Origin: DAHVFK01 sp963755395
GTDB lineage: Bacteria; Pseudomonadota; Gammaproteobacteria; Burkholderiales; SG8-39
NCBI GenBank assembly: GCA_963755395.1
Contig: CAVWJJ010000004.1
Location: 744,001 to 808,000 of the forward strand
DNA length: 64,000 nucleotides
Direction of reading: 5' to 3'
In this document: positions 24,090 to 32,758 of the stretch, piece after piece
Position numbering within the stretch: position 1 is the first letter of the stretch
Layout of the letters: each line of letters opens with the position of its first letter
The notes under the pieces: generated by a model
What the model was told of the DNA's origin: nothing
The model's input: only the letters and a program-made list of their open reading frames with translations
Database searches by the model: none
Made by a program: the position numbers and the translations under genes

Positions 24090-24830
24090 ATGTCCAGCGG
24101 ACGCCGCGTCGGCCTGTTCGTCACCTGCCTGGTGGACATGATGCGGCCGCGCATCGGCTTTGCCGCCCTCAAGCTGCTCGAGGGCGCTGGATTCGAAGTG
24201 GTGGTGCCGGCGATGCAGACCTGCTGCGGCCAGCCGGGCTGGAATTCCGGCGAGCGCAGTTCCGCGCGCGCATTGGCCGAAAAGCTGATCGGCGAATTCG
24301 AGGGCTGCGACTACCTGGTCGCGCCGTCGGGCTCGTGCACCGGCATGATCAAGACTCATTACCCGGCGCTGTTTGAGGGCGAGGGTGCGTGGCTCGCGCG
24401 CGTCGAGGCCCTTAGCGCAAAGAGCTGGGAGCTCACCGATTTCCTGGTGAACGTCGCCCGGCTCGAGCTGCCGCCCGGGCGCTTCCGCGGCGCGATCACC
24501 TACCACGATTCCTGCGCCGGCCTGCGCGAGCTCGGCGTCAAGCAGCAGCCGCGCCGGCTGCTGGCCAAGATGCCGGGTGTGACGCTTGCCGAAATGAAGG
24601 ACAGCGAGACCTGCTGCGGTTTCGGCGGCACGTTTTCGATCAAGTTCGGTGAAATCTCGGCCGCGATGGCCGAGACCAAGTGCGAAAACATCGCCGCTTC
24701 GGGCGCGGGGACGGTGGTGCTGGGCGACCTCGGCTGCATGCTCAACATCGAGGGCCGGCTGCGCCGCCGGGGCGATGAGTCCACGAGCGTGCTGCACGTG
24801 GCCGAGGTGCTCGCCGGGGAGTTCGACTGA
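24090..24830 (+). CDS. lutA: (Fe-S)-binding protein of lactate utilisation type (LutA/LldE-like)
   Basis: 246 residues with two copies of the cysteine-rich CCG domain: CLVDMMRP with VVVPAMQTCCGQPGWNSG in the first half, and YHDSCAGLRELG with SETCCGFGGTFSIKFGEIS in the second. These bind iron-sulfur clusters in LutA/LldE, HdrB and GlpC families. LutA is part of the LutABC L-lactate dehydrogenase complex. The start ATG 24090 follows AAGGAA. Its stop overlaps the lutB start (TGATG). The partner lutC/lldG is not found next to it. Confidence 0.87.
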   Translation: MSSGRRVGLFVTCLVDMMRPRIGFAALKLLEGAGFEVVVPAMQTCCGQPGWNSGERSSARALAEKLIGEFEGCDYLVAPSGSCTGMIKTHYPALFEGEGAWLARVEALSAKSWELTDFLVNVARLELPPGRFRGAITYHDSCAGLRELGVKQQPRRLLAKMPGVTLAEMKDSETCCGFGGTFSIKFGEISAAMAETKCENIAASGAGTVVLGDLGCMLNIEGRLRRRGDESTSVLHVAEVLAGEFD

Positions 24831-26242
24831 TGCGCCTGCAGTCGATGCAGTTCAAGGCGCGCGCGCACGGCGCGCTCGCCGACGCCAGGCTGCAGAGCGT
24901 GTTCAAGCGCTTCGGCAGCGGCTTCGTCGACAAGCGCGCCGCCGCGCGGGAGGCCTACGGCATCGAGGCGTTCGAGGCGCTGCGCGACGCGAGCGCGGCG
25001 ATCCGCGACCGCGGGCTGGCCAACCTTGACGCCTGGCTGCTGCGCTTCGAGGAACAGGCGACGCGTAGCGGCAGCACCGTGCTGTGGGCCAAGGACGCGG
25101 CCGAAATCCGCCGCCATGTGCTCGAGATCTGCGCGCGCCATGGCGTGAAGAAAGCGATCAAGTCGAAGTCCATGGTCTCGGAGGAGGCCGGGCTGAACGA
25201 GGCGCTCGAGGCTGCCGGCGTCACGCCGGTCGAGACAGACCTCGGCGAGTACATCATCCAGCTGGCGAAGGAGCCGCCTTCGCACATCATCGCGCCCGCA
25301 ATCCACAAGGACAAGGAGCAGGTCTCGGACCTGTTCGCCGAGCACCACCACCGCCCGCGCCTGACCGACACCGAGGCGCTCACGCGCGAGGCGCGCGAGA
25401 TGCTGCGCGGGCATTTCCTGAGCGCCGACCTCGGCATCTCGGGCGGCAATTTCCTGGTGGCCGAGACCGGCTCGGTCGCGATCGTCACCAACGAGGGCAA
25501 CGGCCGCATGGTGACTACGCTGCCGAAGGTGCACATCGCGATCACCGGCATCGAGAAGGTGATTCCCACCCTCGAGGACCTGTCGACGCTCAACCGCGTG
25601 CTGCCGCGCTCGGCGACCGGGCAGGATATCGAGAACTACTTCACCATCGTCACCGGCCCGCGCCGCGAGGGCGACCTCGACGGCCCGGAGCACATGTACG
25701 TGATCCTGGTCGATGCCGGCCGCACCAGGCTGGTCGGCAGCGACATGCAGGAGATGCTGCGCTGCATCCGCTGCGGCGCGTGCATGAACCACTGCCCGGT
25801 CTTCCAGACCGTGGGCGGGCACGCCTACGGCTGGGTCTACCCGGGGCCGATGGGCTCGGTGCTGACGCCGGTGTACAAGGGGATCGAGAACGCGCTCGAC
25901 CTGCCGCAGGCCGCGACGCTGTGCGGCGCCTGCGAGGTTGCTTGTCCGGTGAAGATCCCGCTGCCGGAGCTGCTGCGCAAGCTGCGCGAGCGGCAGATGC
26001 AGGCCGGCTTGCGGCCCTGGCGCGAGCGCGCGGGATTCCGCCTCTGGGCCTTCGCCGCGAAGCGGCCACGCCTGTACGCGCTCGTTACCCGCATTGGCGT
26101 GCGCGCGCTCAGGCTGATGGGCGGCACCAAGGGCCGCATCTCCCGGCTTCCGCTCGGCTCGGGCTGGACGCTCGGGCGCGACATGCCCTCGCCCGAGGGA
26201 CGCACCTTCCGCGAGCTCTACGCCGCGCGGCGCGGGAAGTAG
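24830..26242 (+). CDS. lutB: Lactate utilisation iron-sulfur protein LutB/LldF-like
   Basis: 470 residues. The N-terminal DUF162-type region (GLANLDAWLLRFEEQATRSG, GGNFLVAETGSVAIVTNEGNGR) is followed by two ferredoxin-like 4Fe-4S cysteine sets near residues 305-370, CIRCGACMNHCPVF and LCGACEVACPVKIPL, and a basic C-terminal segment. In LutABC this subunit passes electrons from lactate oxidation. It is one base overlapped with lutA. The next gene, 19 bases on, is a lipid-activating fusion rather than lutC, so either lutC is elsewhere or this pair serves a different 2-hydroxyacid. Confidence 0.88.
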   Translation: MRLQSMQFKARAHGALADARLQSVFKRFGSGFVDKRAAAREAYGIEAFEALRDASAAIRDRGLANLDAWLLRFEEQATRSGSTVLWAKDAAEIRRHVLEICARHGVKKAIKSKSMVSEEAGLNEALEAAGVTPVETDLGEYIIQLAKEPPSHIIAPAIHKDKEQVSDLFAEHHHRPRLTDTEALTREAREMLRGHFLSADLGISGGNFLVAETGSVAIVTNEGNGRMVTTLPKVHIAITGIEKVIPTLEDLSTLNRVLPRSATGQDIENYFTIVTGPRREGDLDGPEHMYVILVDAGRTRLVGSDMQEMLRCIRCGACMNHCPVFQTVGGHAYGWVYPGPMGSVLTPVYKGIENALDLPQAATLCGACEVACPVKIPLPELLRKLRERQMQAGLRPWRERAGFRLWAFAAKRPRLYALVTRIGVRALRLMGGTKGRISRLPLGSGWTLGRDMPSPEGRTFRELYAARRGK

Positions 26243-26261
26243 TTCCGGCGGCGGGCAGGGG

Positions 26262-29090
26262 ATGGACGAAGCCGCCGCGCTCGACCAGCAACTGATCGAG
26301 CTGCTGCGCGGCCTCGCGCGCGAGCTTCACCCGCAGGATCCCTCGATCGAGCGCCTCGGGCTCGATCATTCGCTCGAGCGCGACTATGGGCTGGACAGCC
26401 TGGCGCGTGTAGAGCTTGCGGCCCGCATCGAGCACGCGCTCGGCGTGCGTCTGCCCGAGGAGGCATTCAGCGAGGCCGAGAGCGCGCGTGACCTGCTCGG
26501 CATCGTTGGCTCGGCGCCGCGCTCGGTCGGGGGCGCGCCCGCGGCCGTGCCCGCCGCGGTTCCGCGCGAGGCGCCGGCGGCGGAGCATCCGGCGCTGGCG
26601 GCCGAGACGCTTACCGAGGCGCTCGACTGGCATCTCGCGCGCCATCCTGAGCGGATCCACATCACCCTTTACGGCGAGCGCGACGCGGCCGAGGAAATCA
26701 GCTTCGGCGCGCTGGGCGAGGCGGCGCGCGCCTTCGCTGCCGGGCTCGCGGCGCGCGGCGTCGCGCCGGGCGAGCGCGTGGCAATCATGCAGCCGACCAG
26801 TCGCGGCTTCTTCGTTGCGTTCTACGGCGCGCTGCGCGCCGGCGCGATCCCGGTTCCGCTCTACCCGCCGGCGCGGCCGGCGCAGCTCGAGCAGCATTTC
26901 CGGCGCATCGCGGGCATCGTCGCCAACAGTGGCGCGCGCATCTTCGTTACCGTCGAGGCGGCGAAGACCTTTGCCCACGTGCTGCAGGCGCACGCCGAGG
27001 CGCTCGGCGACGTTCTCACCGTCGAAGAGATATTGCAGGTCGACGGCGCCGCGCCGGCGCACCGCGCGGCGCCCGGCGACACCGCTTTCCTGCAATACAC
27101 CTCCGGCAGCACGGGACGGCCCAAGGGCGTGGTGTTGTCGCACGCGAACCTGGTCGCCAACATTCGCGCAATGGGCGCCGCGGCGCAGGCCGGCCCGGCC
27201 GACGTCTTCGTTTCCTGGCTGCCGCTGTACCACGACATGGGACTGATCGGCGCCTGCCTGGGCGCGCTGATGTTCGGCTACCCACTGGTGTTGCTGTCGC
27301 CACTTGCTTTTCTTTCGCGCCCCGAGCGCTGGCTGCGGCGCATCGCGCATCACCGCGGCACGCTCACTTCGGCGCCGAACTTCGCTTACGAGCTGTGTCT
27401 GAGCAAGCTCTCGGAGCGTGAGCTCGAAGCCCTCGACCTGTCCTCGCTGCGGCTCGCGTTCAACGGCGCCGAAGCGGTGAGCGCGGAGACGGCCGAGCGC
27501 TTCAATGAGCGCTTCGCGGCCTACGGCCTGCGGCGCGAGGCGATGACCCCGGTCTACGGGCTCGCCGAAGCCTGCCTCGGCGTGACCTTCCCGCCGCTCG
27601 GGCGCGGCCTGCTGATCGACCGCCTCGACCGCGCCGCGCTGCAGCGCCAGGGCGTTGCGCGCCCGGCGCGCGCAGGCGACCCCCTGCCGCTGCGCGTGGT
27701 GGCCTGTGGCCGCGCGCTGCCGGGGCATGCGGTCCGCGTGGTCGATTCCGCCGGCCGCGAGCTGGGCGAGCGGGTCGAGGGCCGCATCCAGTTCAGTGGA
27801 CCCTCCGCCTCAAGCGGCTACTTCGAGAATCCAGAGGACAGCGCGCGCCTGATCGATGATGGCTGGCGCAACACCGGCGACCTGGGCTATCTCGCGGCGG
27901 GTGAGCTTTATCTCACCGGACGCGAGAAGGACCTGATCATCCGCGGCGGGCACAACATCCATCCGATGGAAATCGAGCAGGCGGCCGGCGAAGTGAAAGG
28001 CGTCCGTCACGGTGGCGTCGCGGTGTTCGCCTCCGCCGCGCGCGGCATGGGCGAGCGCCTGATCGTGCTCGCCGAAACGCGCGAGACGCGCGAAGAGGAG
28101 CGCGCGCGCATGATCGGCGAGATCAATCGCCTCGCGCTCGACCTGGTCGGCATGCCGCCGGACGAAGTGGTGCTCGCGCCGCCGCGCAGCGTGCTCAAGA
28201 CCTCCAGCGGCAAGATTCGGCGTGGCGCCTGCCGCGAGCTGTACGAGCGCGGCGCGCTCGGCGCCGGCCAGCGGCCGGCCTGGCTGCAGCTCGCGCTGCT
28301 CGAGCTCGAGGGCCTGTCCGCGCGCGCGTCGCGCGCGCTGCGCCGTGCGCTCGAGCGGCTTTGGGGCGCCTGGGCCTGCGCAGTGATCGGCGCGGTCGGC
28401 CTGTCGGTGTGGGCGCTGCTCGCGCTGACGCGCGACCCGGCGCGGGCGCGCTCCCGCGCGCACGGCGCGGCGAGGCTGGCGTTCTTCCTCGCCGGTGCGA
28501 GGCCGCGCGTCGAGGGTGCCGAACACCTTGCCGCAGGCAGCGCGGTCGTGGTCTGCAACCACGCCAGCTACCTCGACGGCATTCTGCTTAGCGCCGCGCT
28601 GCCGCCGTGCATCGTGTTCGTCGCCAAGCGCGACCTCGCGCCGCAGCGTCTGGCGGGGACCCTGTTGCGCCGTCTGGGCACTCTTTTCGTCGAGCGCGTC
28701 GACGCCGCGCGCAGCGTCGAGGACCACCGCGCAATCGAACAGAACGCGCGTGCGGGCCTGGCCCCGGTGGTGTTCCCCGAGGGCACCCTGCGGCGCGAGC
28801 CCGGACTGCTGCCGTTTCGCATGGGCGCCTTCGTCGCCGCGACCCAGGCCGGCGTGCCGGTGGTGCCGGTGGTGATCCGCGGCACCCGCAGCATGCTTCC
28901 CGACGGCATCTGGTTCCCGCGCCGCGCGACGCTAGAGGTGCTGGTGGGCGAGCCGATCGCGCCCGAGGGCGACGGCTGGCACGCCGCGATCGCGCTGCGC
29001 GACAAGGCGCGCGCGGCCATCCTTGCGCGCAGCGGCGAGCCGGATGCGCCTGCGGCGCGGGTCGACTTCAGGGCCTTGAGCGGCGGCTAG
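26262..29090 (+). CDS. Trifunctional fusion: acyl carrier protein, fatty acyl-AMP ligase, 1-acylglycerol-3-phosphate acyltransferase
   Basis: 942 residues in three parts. Residues about 5-80 form an acyl carrier domain, with the phosphopantetheine serine near 46 in DYGLDSLARVELA. About 115-665 is an adenylate-forming enzyme of the fatty acyl-AMP ligase type: P-loop LQYTSGSTGRPKGVVLSH near 277, YHDMGLIGACLGAL, PVYGLAEACLGVTFP, NTGDLGYLAAGELYLTGREKD and the lysine loop VLKTSSGKIRR. A single membrane helix follows (about 703-722). Then comes a PlsC acyltransferase with NHASYLDG (HX4D near 766) and FPEGTLRREPGLLPFRMGAF. It should activate a fatty acid, load it on its own ACP and transfer it to a lysophospholipid-like acceptor, by analogy with Aas. 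The domain order is unusual. Confidence 0.88.
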   Translation: MDEAAALDQQLIELLRGLARELHPQDPSIERLGLDHSLERDYGLDSLARVELAARIEHALGVRLPEEAFSEAESARDLLGIVGSAPRSVGGAPAAVPAAVPREAPAAEHPALAAETLTEALDWHLARHPERIHITLYGERDAAEEISFGALGEAARAFAAGLAARGVAPGERVAIMQPTSRGFFVAFYGALRAGAIPVPLYPPARPAQLEQHFRRIAGIVANSGARIFVTVEAAKTFAHVLQAHAEALGDVLTVEEILQVDGAAPAHRAAPGDTAFLQYTSGSTGRPKGVVLSHANLVANIRAMGAAAQAGPADVFVSWLPLYHDMGLIGACLGALMFGYPLVLLSPLAFLSRPERWLRRIAHHRGTLTSAPNFAYELCLSKLSERELEALDLSSLRLAFNGAEAVSAETAERFNERFAAYGLRREAMTPVYGLAEACLGVTFPPLGRGLLIDRLDRAALQRQGVARPARAGDPLPLRVVACGRALPGHAVRVVDSAGRELGERVEGRIQFSGPSASSGYFENPEDSARLIDDGWRNTGDLGYLAAGELYLTGREKDLIIRGGHNIHPMEIEQAAGEVKGVRHGGVAVFASAARGMGERLIVLAETRETREEERARMIGEINRLALDLVGMPPDEVVLAPPRSVLKTSSGKIRRGACRELYERGALGAGQRPAWLQLALLELEGLSARASRALRRALERLWGAWACAVIGAVGLSVWALLALTRDPARARSRAHGAARLAFFLAGARPRVEGAEHLAAGSAVVVCNHASYLDGILLSAALPPCIVFVAKRDLAPQRLAGTLLRRLGTLFVERVDAARSVEDHRAIEQNARAGLAPVVFPEGTLRREPGLLPFRMGAFVAATQAGVPVVPVVIRGTRSMLPDGIWFPRRATLEVLVGEPIAPEGDGWHAAIALRDKARAAILARSGEPDAPAARVDFRALSGG

Positions 29091-29137
29091 GGCTATACAA
29101 TGCCCCCCGACAAACATCGGGTCGGGGGAGACGGCGC

Positions 29138-30892
29138 ATGGCGGAGCATTCCGGCGGCGAACTGGTCGCGCGCATGCTGCAGGCCGAAGGCGTGAGCAAG
29201 GTCTTCGGCATCATTGACGGCACCTATTTCGGCTTTTACTCGGCGCTGCATCGCCTTGGCATCGAGATCGTCACGCCGCGGCACGAGACCAGCGCCGCGC
29301 ACATGGCGGGCGCCTATGCGCGCATGACCGGCCAGCTCGGCGTGTGCATGGCCTCGAACGGCCCGGGGGTAGCGAACGTGCTGCCCGGGCTGGTGGTCGA
29401 GCAGGCCGAGGGCAACCGCGTACTGTGCATCACCAGTGCGCGCCGCACCGGACTCAGTTATCCGGAGCGCCCCGGCGCCTACCAGAGCTTCGACCAGTCA
29501 GGCGTCGTGTCCGCGTTCGCCAAGTGGAGCCGCGCGGTTCCGGCCTACGAGCGTATTGCGGAGCTGATGCGCGCCGCGCTGCGGGGCTGCTGGGAAGGGC
29601 GTCCGGGAGTGGTTCACCTGGACGTGCCGGAGAACATCATGAACGGCGCTTTCAAGGGCGAGCCGAGCTTGTGGGCGCCGGCGGAGTACCGGCGCGCGAG
29701 CCCGCCGCATCCGGCGCCGCAGGACGTCGAGCGCGCCGCCGAGATGCTGGCCGTGGCCGAAGCGCCGATGATCCACGCCGGCAGCGGCGTGGTGCACGCC
29801 GGCGCCTACGCCGAGCTGGCGCGGGTGGCCGAGCTGCTGCACGCACCTGTCACCACCAGCTGGGGCGCCCGCGGCGCGCTGCCCGAGACATCCGAGCTGG
29901 CCGTGCCGATGATCCACGTCAAGCTCAACCACGAGGTGCGCAACGACGCCGACGTGGTGCTCTGCGTCGGCTCGCGCCTGGGCGAGACCGACTGGTGGGG
30001 CAAGGCGCCGTACTGGCGCCAGCCTGCCGGGCAAAAGATGATCCAGGTCGACATCGACGGCGCAGCGCTCGGCGCCGCCAAGCCGGCCGCGCTCGCGGTT
30101 CTCGCCGACGCGAAAGTGTTCCTCGCGCAGCTCGCCGAGCGCCTCGCGGCGCGCGCCGGCGCGATGCGCCTCGAGCCGCGCAGGGCGCGCGTGTCGAAGT
30201 ACGGCGCGGCGCGCCGCGCCGAGCGCGCGGAGTTCGACAAGCGGCTCGAGGACCATGCCGTGCCGATGAATCCCGCGCACGTCGCGCACGCCTGCCAGAG
30301 GGCCTTCGGCGACGACGCGGTCCTGGTCGCCGACGGCGGCAACGCCGCGATATGGGCCATGTTCTACCACCAGGTGAACGTGCCGAACACGCTGCTGTCG
30401 ACCTTCAAGTTCGGCATGCTCGGCGCCGGCGTCGCGCAGGCCCTGGGCGCCGCCGTTGCGCGCCCCGAGCGCCCGGTGTGCTGCATCATCGGCGACGGCG
30501 CGATGGGATTCCACCCGCAGGAGATCGAGACCGCGATTCGCAACGGGCTGCGCGTGGTGTACCTGGTGCTGTGCGACCGCCAGTGGGGCATGGTGAAGAT
30601 GAACCAGCAGTTCGCGCTGCGGCCGCTCAAGACGCTGCTCATGAAGTCGCTCGGGCCCGAAGAGACCATCAAGGCCGATCTGGGCGAGATCGCTTTCGAC
30701 AAGCTGGCCGAGGCGATGGGCGCGCACGGCGAGCGCGTCGCCGACCCGGCCGCGCTCGGGCCTGCGCTCGAGCGCAGCCTTGCGGCCGGCCGGTGTGCCG
30801 TGATCCACGTCGACGTCGACCCGGTTAAGCACATGTGGGCGCCCGGGCTGCTGCACTTCAAGAAGATGCACGAAGAGCCCGCCGGCAAGTAG
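29138..30892 (+). CDS. Thiamine diphosphate-dependent enzyme (acetolactate synthase/decarboxylase superfamily)
   Basis: 584 residues with the three POX-type domains. The N-terminal pyrimidine-binding domain carries the catalytic Glu E50 in TPRHETSAAHMAGAYAR and SNGPGVANVLPGLVVEQAEG. A central TPP-M domain follows. The C-terminal diphosphate domain has IIGDGAMGFHPQEIETAIRN, with the GDG motif near residue 451. The usual NN of the ThDP motif is replaced around LVLCDRQWGMVKMNQQ. The substrate is not predictable. Acetolactate synthase is unlikely because no small subunit is adjacent. GGGGGAG precedes ATG 29138. It lies between the lipid fusion and a transporter gene five bases downstream. Confidence 0.83.
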   Translation: MAEHSGGELVARMLQAEGVSKVFGIIDGTYFGFYSALHRLGIEIVTPRHETSAAHMAGAYARMTGQLGVCMASNGPGVANVLPGLVVEQAEGNRVLCITSARRTGLSYPERPGAYQSFDQSGVVSAFAKWSRAVPAYERIAELMRAALRGCWEGRPGVVHLDVPENIMNGAFKGEPSLWAPAEYRRASPPHPAPQDVERAAEMLAVAEAPMIHAGSGVVHAGAYAELARVAELLHAPVTTSWGARGALPETSELAVPMIHVKLNHEVRNDADVVLCVGSRLGETDWWGKAPYWRQPAGQKMIQVDIDGAALGAAKPAALAVLADAKVFLAQLAERLAARAGAMRLEPRRARVSKYGAARRAERAEFDKRLEDHAVPMNPAHVAHACQRAFGDDAVLVADGGNAAIWAMFYHQVNVPNTLLSTFKFGMLGAGVAQALGAAVARPERPVCCIIGDGAMGFHPQEIETAIRNGLRVVYLVLCDRQWGMVKMNQQFALRPLKTLLMKSLGPEETIKADLGEIAFDKLAEAMGAHGERVADPAALGPALERSLAAGRCAVIHVDVDPVKHMWAPGLLHFKKMHEEPAGK

Positions 30893-30896
30893 CGTC

Positions 30897-31808
30897 ATGA
30901 GCGACATCGACCTGGTGCGGCTGAACTTCAACCCGCAGACGTTGCTCGCGCTGAACGTGATTCTCGGGCTGGTGATGTTCGGCGTTTCGCTCGAGCTCAG
31001 GCCCGCCGACTTCAAGGCGGCGCTCGCCACGCCGCGCGCGCTCGCGATCGGCCTGCTCGGCCACCATGTGGTGTTTCCAGCCGCGACCTATCTGCTGGTG
31101 CTCGCGCTACAGCCGCGTCCGAGCATCGCGCTCGGCATGATCCTAGTATCGTCGTGCCCGGCGGGCAACATCTCCAACTTCCTCACTCATCTGGCGCGCG
31201 GCAACACCGCCCTGTCGGTGTCGATCAGCACGCTGTCGACGCTTGCCGCAATCGTCATGACGCCGCTCAACGTGGCTTTCTGGGGCGGCCTGTACGGGCC
31301 TGCGCAGCCGATCCTGCGCGCGGTCGCGGTCAACCCCCTGGAGATGTTCGCTCATGTGCTGCTGCTGCTCGGTGCGCCGCTCGCGGTCGGGCTGTTCGTG
31401 TCGCGCCGCTTTCCGCGCTTCACCGCGCGCGCGGTGAAGCCGTTCAGAGTCTTCTCGCTCGGGTTCTTCGTCGTCTTCGTGCTCGCCGCGCTAGCGGCGA
31501 ACTGGCAGTACTTCCTCGCCTACGTCGGGATGGTGGTCGGCATCGTTTTCGTGCATAACGCGCTCGCGCTCTCGACCGGCTATGGTCTGGCGCGGGCGGC
31601 GGGCCTGCCCGAACGAGACCGGCGCGCGGTGGCGATCGAGTGCGGGATCCAGAACTCGGGCCTCGGGCTGATCCTGATCTTCGGCTACTTCGACGGGCTC
31701 GGCGGCATGGCAGTGATCACGGCGTGGTGGGGAATCTGGCACATCATTGCGGGCTTGAGCGTGGCGGGCGTCTGGTCGCGCCGCCCGCCCGCGCTCGCCG
31801 CCGCATGA
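30897..31808 (+). CDS. Bile acid:sodium symporter family (BASS) transporter
   Basis: 303 residues with about nine hydrophobic helices. Family motifs include LGLVMFGVSLELRPADFKAAL, VSSCPAGNISNFLTHLARGNTALSVSIS (sodium-binding crossover motif) and AVAIECGIQNSGLGLILI. Bacterial members carry organic acids such as pantoate, 2-keto acids or sulfonates with sodium, so the name does not imply bile acids. Its place just after a ThDP enzyme suggests uptake or export of a carboxylate used by that enzyme. The stop overlaps the next start by four bases (ATGA). Confidence 0.87.
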   Translation: MSDIDLVRLNFNPQTLLALNVILGLVMFGVSLELRPADFKAALATPRALAIGLLGHHVVFPAATYLLVLALQPRPSIALGMILVSSCPAGNISNFLTHLARGNTALSVSISTLSTLAAIVMTPLNVAFWGGLYGPAQPILRAVAVNPLEMFAHVLLLLGAPLAVGLFVSRRFPRFTARAVKPFRVFSLGFFVVFVLAALAANWQYFLAYVGMVVGIVFVHNALALSTGYGLARAAGLPERDRRAVAIECGIQNSGLGLILIFGYFDGLGGMAVITAWWGIWHIIAGLSVAGVWSRRPPALAAA

Positions 31809-32758
31809 CGGTTCTTGTCACCGGCGCCGGCGGCTACCTCGGGCAGTTGCTGGTTGCTGAGCTGGTGCGGCGCGGGCGTCCGGTGCTCGCGCTCGACCTG
31901 CGCGCGCCGCCGCAGGCGGAGCGCCTGCCGGGGGTCGAATACCTGGCGCGCGACGTGCGTGCCGCCGGCCTGGGTGACGTCCTTCGCGCGCGCGGGGCGA
32001 GCGCGGTCGTGCACCTGGCGTCGATCGTCACGCCCGGGCGCAACAGTTCGCGCGAGCACGAGTATTCGGTCGACGTGCTGGGAACCCGCAACGTGCTCGA
32101 GGCCTGCGTCGAGGCCGATGTGGCGAAATTCGTCGTCACCTCGAGCGGCGCCGCCTACGGCTACCACGCCGACAACCCGCCGCTGATCGACGAGAACCAG
32201 CCGCTGCGCGGCAACCGCGAGTTCGCCTACGCCTGGCACAAGCGACTGGCCGAGGAGATGCTCGCCGAATACCGCGCCGCACACCCGCGCATGGCGCAGG
32301 TCGTGTTTCGGGTGGGCACGATCCTGGGCGAGACCACGCGCAATCAGATCACCGACCTGTTCGACAAGCCGCGCCTGATCGCGCTGCGCGGAGCGGACAG
32401 CCCGTTCGTGTTCGTCTGGGATCAGGATGTCGTCGCCTGCCTCGTGCTGGCGCTCGAGCCCGGACGCGAGGGTGTGTTCAACGTCGCGGGCGACGGCGCG
32501 CTCGGGGTGCGCGAGATCGCGGTGCGCCTGGGCAAGCGCTGCGTCGAGCTCCCCGCCTGGGCGATCGCGGGTGCGCTGGCGCTGCTCAAGCCGCTTGGGC
32601 TGTCGCAGTACGGCCCCGAGCAGGTGCGCTTCCTGCGCTATCGGCCGGTACTCGACAACCGGCGCCTGAAGCAGGTTTTCGGCTACACGCCACGCCTCAC
32701 CTCCTCGGAGACCTTCGACCTCTATCACCGCGCACGAAGCCGACATGGCGCGGCGTGA
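31805..32758 (+). CDS. NAD-dependent epimerase/dehydratase family protein (extended SDR)
   Basis: 317 residues. The Rossmann glycine motif is TGAGGYLGQLL at 6-16. VVHLASIVTPGRN and VVTSSGAAYG carry the catalytic Ser, and YAWHKRLAEEML the YxxxK pair. The C-terminal half has substrate-domain features (FVFVWDQDVVACLV, GVFNVAGDGALGVREIA). This is the extended SDR plan used by sugar-nucleotide epimerases and by reductases or dehydratases of lipid-like substrates. It is translationally coupled to the transporter upstream and overlaps the SDR downstream by 14 bases. Confidence 0.87.
   Translation: MTVLVTGAGGYLGQLLVAELVRRGRPVLALDLRAPPQAERLPGVEYLARDVRAAGLGDVLRARGASAVVHLASIVTPGRNSSREHEYSVDVLGTRNVLEACVEADVAKFVVTSSGAAYGYHADNPPLIDENQPLRGNREFAYAWHKRLAEEMLAEYRAAHPRMAQVVFRVGTILGETTRNQITDLFDKPRLIALRGADSPFVFVWDQDVVACLVLALEPGREGVFNVAGDGALGVREIAVRLGKRCVELPAWAIAGALALLKPLGLSQYGPEQVRFLRYRPVLDNRRLKQVFGYTPRLTSSETFDLYHRARSRHGAA

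Noticed and set aside
24500..25822. A 440-codon minus-strand frame opposite lutA/lutB
   Set aside because: lutA and lutB have conserved cysteine motifs, while the antisense frame has none and no ribosome-binding site.
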